This document shows, piece after piece, positions 35,361-44,467 of a stretch of 64,000 bases of DNA. The stretch comes from JAVBOW01 sp031550615. GTDB taxonomy: Bacteria > Bacteroidota > Bacteroidia > Bacteroidales > Rikenellaceae. The notes under the pieces are model-generated. The model worked only from the letters and a program-made list of their open reading frames with translations. It made no database searches and was not told where the DNA came from. Numbering within the stretch: position 1 is the first letter of the stretch; each line of letters starts with the position of its first letter. The DNA lies in the NCBI GenBank assembly GCA_031550615.1, contig JAVBOL010000001.1:48899-112898 (forward strand). Reading direction: 5' to 3'. A program made the position numbers and the translations under genes.

Positions 35361-38078
35361 ATGCGCAAATTAGGTGTCATAATAGCGATCATTTTATCTT
35401 CAGCGAACATTTATGGGCAAACTACAATTTTTTGCGAAGTCAGTGGAGTCATTGTCGACTCCCTGACTTCAAAACCACTGCCCTCGGCCTTAGTTACGTT
35501 AATCAGCCGCACAGGGTCGTTACATTTGTCTGCCGGTAAGGATGGGACGTTTTCCCATAACATCCCGATTGACGGGGATGAGCTCAAGGTCGAAGTCTCG
35601 CACCTGGGATACCGCATATTCCGCCAATATTACGATGTCGACTTTAAAAGGCATGAGATAAGCCTTGGCACCATAAGACTTTCGCCCGACCCGGTCAAGA
35701 TCGACGAGGTGGTGGTTAAAAGCCGCATGATGCTTTTCGAGAACCGCGGCGACACAATGGTTTACTTCCCTTCGAAGCTATACTTACGCGAGGGGGCGAG
35801 TGCAATGGATGCGATGAAGCACATGCCAGGAGTGGTCGTTAACGCCTCGGGAGTTAAGGTCGGCGATAAATATATCGAGCGCACATACGTCAACGGGCGG
35901 CTGATATTCGGTAAAGACGATCCGTTGCACGCGCTCAACTACCTCGATGCGACGGACCTCGCCCGGGTGCTGGTCTATGACGAGTATGACGAGAATGAGG
36001 TGCTCCTTCACGGCCAGAACGCGCGCAAAAGGCGCGTGATGAACCTGGTGACTTTCGAATTTTTCGACAAGAGCATAGTGGCCGGAGTTAAGACCTCGGC
36101 AGGGTACGACACAGACAAGCAACCCGACGGTAAATACCAGGAGCGTTACCTGCTGGGGCTCGGTTTTAAGTTTTTCTCCGAACAACGGCAACTGCTCATA
36201 GATTACGTCGGCAACAACATATCCAACAACAGCAGCGCGATCCAGGACGTGTCACGACCGGAAATGTCGCTTTCGGCCGTGGGCGACTACACATACAGGC
36301 GCAGCAATTTGGCCTTTGTGGATTACTCGGGCAAGACGGCAGGAAATTGGGATTTCACGGGTAAATACACCTACTACGACATATTGGGCCGTAACGGCAG
36401 GGTTTCGCACAGCGACTACTTAGCCACCAGCCGGGACCCCGCGAGGTTCTATGGCGACACTACCTCGCAAAGGCTCGTGACCCACACGCATAAGGGGGAG
36501 TTGTCCTTTACCAAAACCGGGAAAAAAAGTATGGCGCACATCCGCGCGTTGGCTACGTTGACGGACAAGGATGACGGAGGATTCTCCTCTACGCTGGTCA
36601 GGGTGGACGACGAGGATTTCAGCCGCACCTCAGTGGCCTCGAAGGACCTGCTCGATGTGACGAATATAGATGTAAACGGACAATTCAATTTACGCACAAA
36701 AATAGGGTCATTCGGCCTCAGTGCGTCGGCCAGGATCGGCAACAGCGACCTTGACCGCTCGCAATCGGAGGATTCGCTCGGTCGACTGCACAACAAACTG
36801 CTGGTTATAACCGGGACAGGCGAAAACCAGGATATCTCAGGGAGTATATCATATTCGATAGAGATGAAAAATGCCGGCAGCGTCAGCCTGTCCTATTCCG
36901 CGGGATACCTCTACAGGCGGGAAGAGAACCTCGCGATAGACAAATATACCGGTTTGGCCGATCCTACGCTGACGCGCAACTTCACGGACGACTATCGGTC
37001 AGGCACTCCGGGCGTAGGCTATAGGTTGATAAAAGGTAAGCTAAATTTGCAAACGTCACTTAAATACGAGAACAAAACCTTTAGCCGCAACGATAAGTTT
37101 ACCGTCCCTGCGTCACAGAATGCTACCTTCAGAGCGTTGATCCCATCCCTGATGGTGCAACTCAATCTCGGCGGCTATAATTTTCTGAATCTCAAATATG
37201 AAACTTCGAGCCTTACTCCGAAGCTCGAAATGTTGTCGCCACACCTAAGCTATACCGATCCGCTTTATCTGATGGCGGGCAATCCCGGCCTCAAGCAGGG
37301 CTATCGGCAGGATTTAAGCGCGATGATCATCTGTATGAACACTAAAAAACAGAGTTATTTCTCCACATCCGCGTCCCTCTCGCTTTCCGGCAATACGCTC
37401 GCCACCAAATCCTCTTTTTTCGCCGAAGCGACACCCCTGCCGCAATATAATTACACTGCAACGGCGGGAAGCGTGCTGACCTCTTTCGAGAACCTCGACG
37501 GGGCGCGTTCGATCAATGGCGAGGTCACGTATGGATGTCCTATTGTCCGCTCGAAACTGTCATTTCTGGTAAACGGATCATACCTCTATGACAAACTGCC
37601 CATGTTCGTAGGCGAACAGATCGCGGACAGGGTGTTGCAAACCGCCGGCATAAGTACCACCATTGACAGCAAGTTTTCGAAAAAGCTCGCTTTCCTTGTC
37701 CGTTATGGTGCCTCATACAGCGACAGCAGGCTTATCGGCGAACAAAACGACGAGTCGCTGGTCCAGAACGCCGAGATGAGGGTTACGCTGGATTTTCTGA
37801 AAAACGCTTTTATCAAGACAAACTACGAATACACCTCGGAATACGATTACACCTCATCGCAACTGTTGTTCGAGCGGCATAATCTGAACTTCACGATAGG
37901 CTGCCGCCTGTTCGCAAAGAAACGCGGCGAGGTGTCGCTGTCGGTCTACGACATATTCAACGACAACCAGACCTTCACGCGCAAGACCTACGCCGACCAC
38001 ATATCGTCCGTATGGTCCTACCGCGCCCCAAGGTACTTCATGCTTAATTTCGTATATACGTTCAAGAATAAAAAGTAG
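35361..38078 (+). CDS. Outer-membrane beta-barrel family protein with carboxypeptidase-regulatory-like domain
   Basis: 905 residues. Signal peptide (about 1-20), an N-terminal CarboxypepD_reg-like beta domain (about 27-105, SGVIVDSLTSKPLPSALVT), a plug-like segment about 113-200 (DAMKHMPGVVVN, YVNGRLIFG), then a long barrel of alternating strands to the end (MLNFVYTFKNKK). It resembles the OMP_b-brl_3 group of TonB-receptor relatives rather than SusC, and no SusD is present. The partner is the small secreted protein 13 nt upstream. It may export or import that protein or a small ligand; this is inference. AT-richer than its surroundings. Confidence 0.75.
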   Translation: MRKLGVIIAIILSSANIYGQTTIFCEVSGVIVDSLTSKPLPSALVTLISRTGSLHLSAGKDGTFSHNIPIDGDELKVEVSHLGYRIFRQYYDVDFKRHEISLGTIRLSPDPVKIDEVVVKSRMMLFENRGDTMVYFPSKLYLREGASAMDAMKHMPGVVVNASGVKVGDKYIERTYVNGRLIFGKDDPLHALNYLDATDLARVLVYDEYDENEVLLHGQNARKRRVMNLVTFEFFDKSIVAGVKTSAGYDTDKQPDGKYQERYLLGLGFKFFSEQRQLLIDYVGNNISNNSSAIQDVSRPEMSLSAVGDYTYRRSNLAFVDYSGKTAGNWDFTGKYTYYDILGRNGRVSHSDYLATSRDPARFYGDTTSQRLVTHTHKGELSFTKTGKKSMAHIRALATLTDKDDGGFSSTLVRVDDEDFSRTSVASKDLLDVTNIDVNGQFNLRTKIGSFGLSASARIGNSDLDRSQSEDSLGRLHNKLLVITGTGENQDISGSISYSIEMKNAGSVSLSYSAGYLYRREENLAIDKYTGLADPTLTRNFTDDYRSGTPGVGYRLIKGKLNLQTSLKYENKTFSRNDKFTVPASQNATFRALIPSLMVQLNLGGYNFLNLKYETSSLTPKLEMLSPHLSYTDPLYLMAGNPGLKQGYRQDLSAMIICMNTKKQSYFSTSASLSLSGNTLATKSSFFAEATPLPQYNYTATAGSVLTSFENLDGARSINGEVTYGCPIVRSKLSFLVNGSYLYDKLPMFVGEQIADRVLQTAGISTTIDSKFSKKLAFLVRYGASYSDSRLIGEQNDESLVQNAEMRVTLDFLKNAFIKTNYEYTSEYDYTSSQLLFERHNLNFTIGCRLFAKKRGEVSLSVYDIFNDNQTFTRKTYADHISSVWSYRAPRYFMLNFVYTFKNKK

Positions 38079-38153
38079 GGTAATGATGCCAAGAGTAGGT
38101 CGCGGCGTTTTTTTGCGTCGTGGCAGCGGCTGGCGGCGGACAATCACCTATTA

Positions 38154-38747
38154 TCAAACCGACCGCCGGTTGTGCAGCGCATGGGCTATCGTCAGCTCAT
38201 CCGCGTACTCGATCTCGTCGCCGAAACCGATCCCGCGGGCGAGGGTCGACACGGTAATGCCTGGGAACTGTTCCAGTTTCTTGGTGATATAGAACAGCGT
38301 GGTTTCCCCCTCGACCGTAGTGCTGATCGCCAGTATCACCTCCTTGACGCCGCCCGCGGCGATGCGCCCGGTCAGCAGGTCGATGCCCAGCGCCGAGGGG
38401 CCTATGCCCTGCATGGGCGAGATCACACCCCCGAGTACATGGTAAAGCCCGCGGTACTGGCGCGTGTTCTCGATCGAGAGCACGTCGCCCACCTGCTCGA
38501 CCACGCAAATCGTGGAGGTATCGCGCGAGGGGTCGGCGCATATCGGGCATATATCGTTATCGGACAGGTTGTTGCATCGCGAACAGTGGCGTATCTTGTT
38601 GCGGAAATCGCCTATCGCCGACACCATCACGCCCACCTGCGAGGGTTCCATGCGCAGGATGTGCATCGCCAGGCGCAGCGCCGTGCGGCGGCCTATGCCG
38701 GGCAGGCGCGAGAGTTGGCCCACTATATCGTCTAAGAGTTGCGACAT
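38154..38747 (-). CDS. recR: Recombination mediator RecR
   Basis: Works with RecO (and RecF) to load RecA on gapped DNA. 197 residues: helix-hairpin-helix LSRLPGIGRRTALRLA near 12-27, zinc finger C55-x2-C58 and C67-x2-C70, then a Toprim domain (ICVVEQVGDVLSIE near 80-93). Start chosen at 38747, where MSQLLDDIVGQLSRLPGIG is the normal N-terminus; the ATG overlaps the batE stop in TGATG, so recR is the last gene of a batD-batE-recR unit. Confidence 0.96.
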   Translation of the reverse strand: MSQLLDDIVGQLSRLPGIGRRTALRLAMHILRMEPSQVGVMVSAIGDFRNKIRHCSRCNNLSDNDICPICADPSRDTSTICVVEQVGDVLSIENTRQYRGLYHVLGGVISPMQGIGPSALGIDLLTGRIAAGGVKEVILAISTTVEGETTLFYITKKLEQFPGITVSTLARGIGFGDEIEYADELTIAHALHNRRSV

Positions 38748-39535
38748 CAGATCATTTCGATGGCCGATGATTCGATCCAGCCTTTGTTGCCGTCGGCGAT
38801 GGTCACCTCCAGCCACCCCTGCAACTCGCCCTCGACGGTCACTTTGGTGCCTTCGTGCAGCACGAACAGGTCTTTGGCGGCGCGGTCGGGCGAACTTTTC
38901 ACCGCTACCGACGTCCGCATGATTATCCCTTCGGTGGGTGCGAGGCTCTCGCTGCGGGCATGTGAAGAGAACATCACGGTGGCGATGAACAGCACCGCGA
39001 AAACGATGCCCGACCAAAATCCGGCCTTACGCCTGAGCAGCCGTCCGGGCAGCAGGTAGCACACCGCACCGGCAAGGGCCAAAGCCAGCATGGCGATGCT
39101 GATCCACGCCCATGTGTTGCCGCTCAGCGCCAGGCCGAGGGCGGCGATCCACCTTTCGGCGAAGAACTGCGGCACCTGGTCGATCTTGTCCAGCACGCGG
39201 GCGTTGGTCACCGTGAGGTTGTAACGCGTATCCTTGTCTGTAGGGGCTATCCGCAGCGCCTTATTGTAGAAAAGTATGGCGCGTCCCGTGCGGCCATCCT
39301 TGAAACAGGCGTTGGCCAGGTTGTAGTAGAGTTTGTGGCTGACCTCACCCCCGGCGATGATCGAGTCGTAGATGGCCACCGCCTGGGCGTATGCGCCGTT
39401 GATATATGCCGTGTTGGCACGATCCCAGGCCGTCGTGGCGAGGGGTTTTTCGGGGCTGATATCGGGTAGGCTGTCATTCTGCGCCCAGCCCAGAAGTGGC
39501 AGGGCGGCAAGCAGGGTTATGATCCAATTTTTCAT
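38747..39535 (-). CDS. batE: BatE-like TPR and SH3 protein
   Basis: 262 residues: signal peptide (cleavage near GWA), two TPR units (about 38-110, with RANTAYINGAYAQAVAIYD and YYNLANACFKDGRTGRAI), two membrane helices (about 138-160 and 172-190), and a bacterial SH3 domain (about 205-262, ending GWIESSAIEMI). This is the architecture of BatE in Bacteroides aerotolerance (Bat) operons, envelope proteins of uncertain function. Overlaps batD by 4 nt (ATGA) and recR by 1 nt. Confidence 0.85.
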   Translation of the reverse strand: MKNWIITLLAALPLLGWAQNDSLPDISPEKPLATTAWDRANTAYINGAYAQAVAIYDSIIAGGEVSHKLYYNLANACFKDGRTGRAILFYNKALRIAPTDKDTRYNLTVTNARVLDKIDQVPQFFAERWIAALGLALSGNTWAWISIAMLALALAGAVCYLLPGRLLRRKAGFWSGIVFAVLFIATVMFSSHARSESLAPTEGIIMRTSVAVKSSPDRAAKDLFVLHEGTKVTVEGELQGWLEVTIADGNKGWIESSAIEMI

Positions 39536-41397
39536 CGTGCGGTGTTTTTGAGGGCTGTTTCCATTGCCGAGATCGCCTCCACGCCGGCGCGGTAGATCTC
39601 GTCCACCTGTCCGCTCTGCGCAGGTGAGTATTGCGCCAGTTCGCAGTCCGAGATCACATCGATATAGCGGTCGGTCTGCGCCGGGGCCACACCGCGGCGG
39701 GTGAGTTTCTCACGCACGTTGTCCCTGGTGAGTGACGCGGCGGGTATGTTGAGGCGGTCGCCCATATATCCCCACAGAGCGCGCAGCATCTCCTCCAAGA
39801 AGCGCTTGCGGTCGCCCCCGCGGCGGAAACCGTCTGCGGCGCGCAGCCTTTGCAGCGCCACTTTATTGGCGCGTTTGCCGCGCACGGCGGCCATGTTGCC
39901 GCTAAGGCGTATGCGCGCCGCGAAAAGGAAGTAGGCGGCGACGGCCAAAAGCGCGACAAGCGCCAACATCATAAAATATAGGCCGCTGGCCATCAGCACA
40001 CGCCCCGCGGGACGCAGCCCTGGATCGCCGATCTTGATGAAGCGGATATCCTTGCCCAGTATGCGGATATCCTCTTTGGTGAGGCCGCTGACCAGCCCGC
40101 CGCCGTCGGAATGCGCGCCCCCGCTGCCGTCCGGGGTCACGTTAAGCTCCACGGCTGGCGCCGAGAGGGTGACGTAGCGTCCCGTTTCCGGGTTGAAGTA
40201 TGAGAATTCCACCGCGTCGATAATGCATGCGCCCTCGGCACGCGGGATAAAGGGGTATTCGAATTGGCGGTAGCCGCTTATGCCCGCCCCGGACGAGGAG
40301 AGGCTCTCTGTGGTTTTTATATTGTACTGCTCCAGAGAACCGGGCATAGAGATCTTAGGCGCCTGGATCAGGGGCAGGTTGCCCGACCCGGCGATCTTGA
40401 TGGTGTAGGTCGCCGCCGAATTGGCCGCAACGCTCCGCGAGGGGAGGTTGGCGTCCATCGTGAAGTCGCCAACCGCGCCGCTGAAACCAACGGGCGCGCC
40501 GCCCGGAAGGTCTTTGACTGTCACCTGCAACGGTTTGGTGCGCAACTCCTTGCGTACCTCCTGCACCTGTTGGCCGCCGCCGAAGAAATCGTCGAACGGC
40601 GAACGGTTCTGCGACTGGACTATTATCTGCGCCACGGCGGTCAGTTCGAAAGGCTCGATGGTGAGCGTGCCCGACTGCTGGGGGTAGAGCAGGTATTCGC
40701 CGATCACCAGCGCGTCGTAGACCTTGTTGCCGTAGTTTTCGCGCGCCCATTGGCGGTTGGGGTTGAGTTGCAGCTCCTGGCTCCAGAAACCGTTGAAGGC
40801 CGGCAGTTTGGTGCCGCTAATGCCGCCCAGGTTGACCCGTTTGTACATCTTCAGGGTCAACTTTACCGGCTGCCCCTTGTATACCGACGCGCGGCTTACC
40901 GAGGCGTTTATCATCATGTCGTCAGGCGATATGGCCGCCGGTACATGTGTCTGCTGCCCCTGCCCCGAGCCCTGCGAAGCGCTCTGGGGAGTGCCCTGCT
41001 GCGCCCCGCCGGCCACAACGTCGATAGCCGTGGCGCGCGAAGAGTAGACCTTGCCCTCGACGGTCACCTCGACCGGGGGGATGGTGAAACGCCCTTCCGC
41101 GGAGGCCTGAAGCACATACATATACGAGTAGTTGACCGTCTTGGTCACCTCGCCGTTGACGATGCTTATGCTGGTGCCGTGCGACACGGTGGGCCCGGCC
41201 AGCACTTCGAAGCCCGTGATAACTGGGGCTTTGAAGTCCGACGGCTTGGCGTTGACCGCGAATTCGACGCGGAACACCTCGCCCGCCGCCACGACGGCCG
41301 GCGCACCCACCTCGACGCCCACCTTTTGGGCGAAGGGCGCTAACGTGGTCAGCAGTAATACGGAAAATGCAAAGGATCTCTTGAAAACTCCGGACAT
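39532..41397 (-). CDS. batD: BatD-like oxygen tolerance protein
   Basis: 621 residues: signal peptide ending near APFAQ, several Ig-like beta domains in the periplasm (about 25-430) with the family start EVGAPAVVAAGEVFRVEF, a Gly/Gln-rich low-complexity linker about 135-152, one membrane helix near 475-495 and a cytoplasmic helical tail (about 505-621). Matches BatD (PF13584-type). Unusually, moxR, a DUF58 gene, batA, batB and batC are not upstream; fumarase is. Either the Bat genes are split in this genome or only D and E are kept together with recR. Confidence 0.88.
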   Translation of the reverse strand: MSGVFKRSFAFSVLLLTTLAPFAQKVGVEVGAPAVVAAGEVFRVEFAVNAKPSDFKAPVITGFEVLAGPTVSHGTSISIVNGEVTKTVNYSYMYVLQASAEGRFTIPPVEVTVEGKVYSSRATAIDVVAGGAQQGTPQSASQGSGQGQQTHVPAAISPDDMMINASVSRASVYKGQPVKLTLKMYKRVNLGGISGTKLPAFNGFWSQELQLNPNRQWARENYGNKVYDALVIGEYLLYPQQSGTLTIEPFELTAVAQIIVQSQNRSPFDDFFGGGQQVQEVRKELRTKPLQVTVKDLPGGAPVGFSGAVGDFTMDANLPSRSVAANSAATYTIKIAGSGNLPLIQAPKISMPGSLEQYNIKTTESLSSSGAGISGYRQFEYPFIPRAEGACIIDAVEFSYFNPETGRYVTLSAPAVELNVTPDGSGGAHSDGGGLVSGLTKEDIRILGKDIRFIKIGDPGLRPAGRVLMASGLYFMMLALVALLAVAAYFLFAARIRLSGNMAAVRGKRANKVALQRLRAADGFRRGGDRKRFLEEMLRALWGYMGDRLNIPAASLTRDNVREKLTRRGVAPAQTDRYIDVISDCELAQYSPAQSGQVDEIYRAGVEAISAMETALKNTAR

Positions 41398-41457
41398 ATG
41401 TGTTGCCTTTTCGGGGATAACGTTCTCTGCCGCTTTTTATTGTGAGTAGGACAAACT

Positions 41458-43065
41458 CTAATGCTTAAAATCTTCGAAGAAATCGTTGCCTTTGTCGTCG
41501 ACGATGATAAAGGCGGGAAAATTCTCTACGTAGATCTTGCGCACGGCCTCCATGCCCAACTCGGGGAAGTCGATCACTTCGACCTTTTTGATGCTGTCCT
41601 TGGCGAGGATCGCTGCCGGACCGCCTATCGAGCCGAGGTAGAACCCGCCGTGCTTCTTACACGAATCGGTCACCTGCTGGGTGCGGTTGCCCTTGGCGAT
41701 CATCACCATAGCGCCGCCCAACGACTGGAATTGATCTACATAGACGTCCATGCGCCCCGCCGTGGTCGGGCCGAAGCTGCCCGAGGCCATGCCCTTGGGC
41801 GTTTTTGCGGGACCGGCGTAGTAGACGGGGTGCTTTTTCATATACTCGGGCATGGGCTGGCCCTCGTCGATCATCTTTTTGATCTGGGCGTGAGCTATGT
41901 CGCGCGCCACGACCATCGTGCCTTTGATATTCAGGCGTGTGCGGATGGGGTATTTGGACAGCGTGGCCAGAACCTTGTCCATGCCCTCGTCCAGGTCGAT
42001 CTCCACGGCGGGAGCCATGCCGGGGGCCTGTTTGGGCAGCAGACGCGCGGGGTTTTTCTCCAGTTGCTCAAGGAAGATCCCATCCTCGGTGATCTTGCCC
42101 TTGATGTTGCGGTCGGCAGAGCAGCTTACGCCGATGCCCACGGGGCATGACGCAGCGTGGCGGGGCAGACGTATCACGCGAACGTCATGCACGAGGTATT
42201 TGCCGCCGAACTGCGCGCCTATGCCGCTCTGCTGGCAGATTTTCAATATTTTCTCTTCCCATTCCAGGTCCCTGAATGCGCGCCCGCCCTCGTTGCCGCA
42301 GGTGGGCAGGTGGTCGAGGTATCCTGCCGAGGCCTTCTTGACGGTCGCCAGGCACGATTCCGCCGATGTGCCGCCGATGACTACCGCAAGGTGGTAGGGA
42401 GGGCATGCCGACGTGCCGAGGTCTTTGATCTTGTCCTTGATAAAGGCCGTCAGCGAGGCTTCGTTGAGCAGCGCCTTGGTCTGCTGGTAGAGGAAGGTCT
42501 TGTTGCCCGAGCCGCCGCCCTTGGTGATGAACAGGAATTCGTATTTATTCCCTTTCGTGGCGTAGAGGTCGATCTGGGCTGGCAGGTTGGTGCCGCTGTT
42601 CTTCTCGTCGGTCATCGTGAAAGGTACGACCTGCGAGTAGCGCAGGTTGCGGTCGGCGTAGGTTTCGTAAACCCCGCGCGAGAGCGCCTCTGCGTCGCAG
42701 CAGCCCGTGTATACGTCCTCGCCCTTTTTGCCGATCACGATCGCCGTGCCGGTGTCCTGGCAGGTGGGCAACTCCCCCTCGGCGGATACGACCTGGTTGA
42801 TGAGCATCGTGTAGGCCACGAATTTATCGTTGTCGCTCGCCTCGGGATCGTCCAGGATCGAAGCCAGCTTTTCGAGGTGCGAGGTGCGCAGGTAGAACGA
42901 CACGTCGGCGAAGGCCTCTTTCGAGAGCAATTCGATGCCCCGGGGGTCCACTTTGAGTATTTTGCGACCGTCGCACTCCACGACTTTGACGTAGTCTTTG
43001 GTCAACAGGCGGTATTGGGTGGTGTCTTCGCCCAGCGGGAACGGTTCCTGATAGATGAAATCCAT
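41458..43065 (-). CDS. Fumarate hydratase, class I ([4Fe-4S])
   Basis: Interconverts malate and fumarate in the C4 branch toward succinate. 535 residues from ATG 43065 (MDFIYQEPFPLG, the family N-terminus; the upstream extension is dropped because the -7 box lies within it). Alpha domain (about 1-290) carries cluster cysteines in LPTCQDTG (Cys102), SACPPYH and SCPVGIG; beta domain (about 330-535) has TTAGRMD and GGPAAILAKDSI. Two-domain, FumA/FumB-like; oxygen-sensitive type expected in an anaerobe. Ends 60 nt before batD with no terminator seen, so readthrough into batDE-recR is possible. Confidence 0.95.
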   Translation of the reverse strand: MDFIYQEPFPLGEDTTQYRLLTKDYVKVVECDGRKILKVDPRGIELLSKEAFADVSFYLRTSHLEKLASILDDPEASDNDKFVAYTMLINQVVSAEGELPTCQDTGTAIVIGKKGEDVYTGCCDAEALSRGVYETYADRNLRYSQVVPFTMTDEKNSGTNLPAQIDLYATKGNKYEFLFITKGGGSGNKTFLYQQTKALLNEASLTAFIKDKIKDLGTSACPPYHLAVVIGGTSAESCLATVKKASAGYLDHLPTCGNEGGRAFRDLEWEEKILKICQQSGIGAQFGGKYLVHDVRVIRLPRHAASCPVGIGVSCSADRNIKGKITEDGIFLEQLEKNPARLLPKQAPGMAPAVEIDLDEGMDKVLATLSKYPIRTRLNIKGTMVVARDIAHAQIKKMIDEGQPMPEYMKKHPVYYAGPAKTPKGMASGSFGPTTAGRMDVYVDQFQSLGGAMVMIAKGNRTQQVTDSCKKHGGFYLGSIGGPAAILAKDSIKKVEVIDFPELGMEAVRKIYVENFPAFIIVDDKGNDFFEDFKH

Positions 43066-43098
43066 TGCGGTATATTTTTTTAGAGTTGTCCGAAAGCG

Positions 43099-43106
43099 CA
43101 AAGGTA
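43099..43106 (-). promoter_or_regulatory. -7 box (TACCTTTG) of the fumarase gene
   Basis: Matches TAnnTTTG on the - strand, 33 nt before the ATG at 43065. Confidence 0.65.
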
Positions 43107-43133
43107 CAAAATTTGGTTTTAATATTAAATAGG

Positions 43134-43159
43134 AAAGGCGACCCATGGGAGTCGCCTTT
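43134..43159 (-). terminator. Terminator of the aldolase gene
   Basis: Stem AAAGGCGAC / GTCGCCTTT with an 8-nt loop, just downstream of the fba stop on the - strand; only a weak T-tract follows. Confidence 0.65.
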
Positions 43160-43179
43160 TCTGATATGTATTCGGAGGA

Positions 43180-44172
43180 TTACGCCTTGTTGGCCGATCC
43201 CAGGACGCTTACGGTCTTGTGCATGTAGAGCTTCTTGAGCTCGTCGCGTGCCGGGCCGAGGTATTTGCGGGGGTCGAATTCGGCGGGCTTGTTGGCGAAG
43301 ACCTCGCGCACGGCGGCGGTCATGGCCAGGCGTCCGTCAGAGTCGATGTTGATCTTGCAGACTGCCGAAGTCGCGGCTTTGCGCAGCTCCTCCTCGGGAA
43401 TGCCTATCGCGTCTTTCAGCGCGCCGCCATACTGGTTGATGGTCGACACGTACTCCTGGGGCACGCTCGATGCGCCGTGCAGCACGATGGGGAATCCGGG
43501 GATGCGTTTTTCGATCTGCTCGAGGATGTCGAAGCGCAGGGGGGGCGGTACGAGGATGCCCTGGGCGTTGCGGGTGCACTGCTCGGGCTTGAATTTGTTG
43601 GCGCCGTGCGAAGTGCCTATCGAGATGGCCAGCGAGTCTACGCCGGTCTTCGAGACGAAATCCAGCACCTCCTCGGGCTGGGTGTAGGTGTGGTGCTCGG
43701 CAGAAACCTCGTCCTCGACGCCGGCCAGCACGCCAAGCTCACCCTCGACGGTCACGTCGAACTGGTGGGCATACTCCACGACCTTGCGAGTCAGGGCTAC
43801 GTTGTCCTCGTAGGAGTGGTGCGAACCGTCGATCATCACCGACGAGAAGCCCATGTCGATGCACGATTTGCAGAGTTCGAACGTGTCGCCGTGGTCCAGG
43901 TGCAGCACGATTGGAATGTTCTTGCCCAGCTCCTTGGCGTACTCCACAGCGCCCTGCGCCATGTAGCGCAGCAGGGTCTGGTTTGCATATTTGCGTGCGC
44001 CGCTCGACACCTGCAGGATAACGGGCGAGGAGGTCTCCACGCAAGCCTGTACGATGGCCTGCATCTGCTCCATGTTGTTGAAGTTGAACGCGGGAATGGC
44101 ATACTTGCCTTCGATGGCCTTTTTGAACAACTCGCGTGAGTTGACCAGGCCGAGCTCTTTGTACGAAATCAT
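43180..44172 (-). CDS. fba: Class II fructose-bisphosphate aldolase
   Basis: Zinc-dependent aldolase of glycolysis and gluconeogenesis. 330 residues. Metal and substrate motifs: HLDHGDTFE near 91-99, VEGELG near 142-147, GTSHGANKF near 187-195 and VLHGASSVP near 233-241. Longer inserts match the Bacteroidota form. The 5' leader (about 100 nt) contains AATTATG-like repeats and a GC-rich hairpin, which could affect expression. Confidence 0.96.
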   Translation of the reverse strand: MISYKELGLVNSRELFKKAIEGKYAIPAFNFNNMEQMQAIVQACVETSSPVILQVSSGARKYANQTLLRYMAQGAVEYAKELGKNIPIVLHLDHGDTFELCKSCIDMGFSSVMIDGSHHSYEDNVALTRKVVEYAHQFDVTVEGELGVLAGVEDEVSAEHHTYTQPEEVLDFVSKTGVDSLAISIGTSHGANKFKPEQCTRNAQGILVPPPLRFDILEQIEKRIPGFPIVLHGASSVPQEYVSTINQYGGALKDAIGIPEEELRKAATSAVCKINIDSDGRLAMTAAVREVFANKPAEFDPRKYLGPARDELKKLYMHKTVSVLGSANKA

Positions 44173-44415
44173 GGTCGTTTGAATTATAAGTTATGAATTA
44201 TCGATTATGAATTTTCAGTGTCCGGGCGCACCCGCGGCGCGTTGAGTGCCGCCGGGTGAGTTTCTAAAATTTTTACAAAAATACGTTTTTATTTCGATAC
44301 CCCATCCCCCGCAAGGCAATTTTCGGACCTTTTTAGCTGTTAATTTCACCGTGCACGGACACGACCACGGATAAGGCGGTGATATGGCCCGTCCGGTACC
44401 GGCAAACACGAACCG
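44173..44415. other. Intergenic leader region with AT repeats and GC hairpin
   Basis: 44181-44214 has AATTATG/TTATGA units like those before secDF; 44215-44262 is a GC-rich stem-forming stretch (CACCCGCGGC against GCCGCCGGGTG with one bulge). These lie in the 5' leader of fba on the - strand. Between 44284 and 44415 nothing further is recognised. Confidence 0.5.
44276..44283 (-). promoter_or_regulatory. -7 box (TATTTTTG) of fba
   Basis: Matches TAnnTTTG on the - strand, giving a leader of about 100 nt. Confidence 0.5.
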
Positions 44416-44450
44416 AAAGCGGCGGATCCGGTCACCGGATCCGCCGCTTT
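44416..44450. terminator. Terminator of purM
   Basis: Perfect 16-bp stem (44416-44431 with 44435-44450) just after the purM stop. AAA and TTT at the ends of the arms; symmetric, so active in both directions in principle. Confidence 0.8.
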
Positions 44451-44467
44451 ACCTTGCGGTCGCGCCG

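Noticed and set aside
35024..38078. Toxin-immunity or bacteriocin system
   Set aside because: No immunity-like gene, leader-processing signal, transporter ATPase or peptidase is present; the evidence supports only a secreted protein and a barrel protein.
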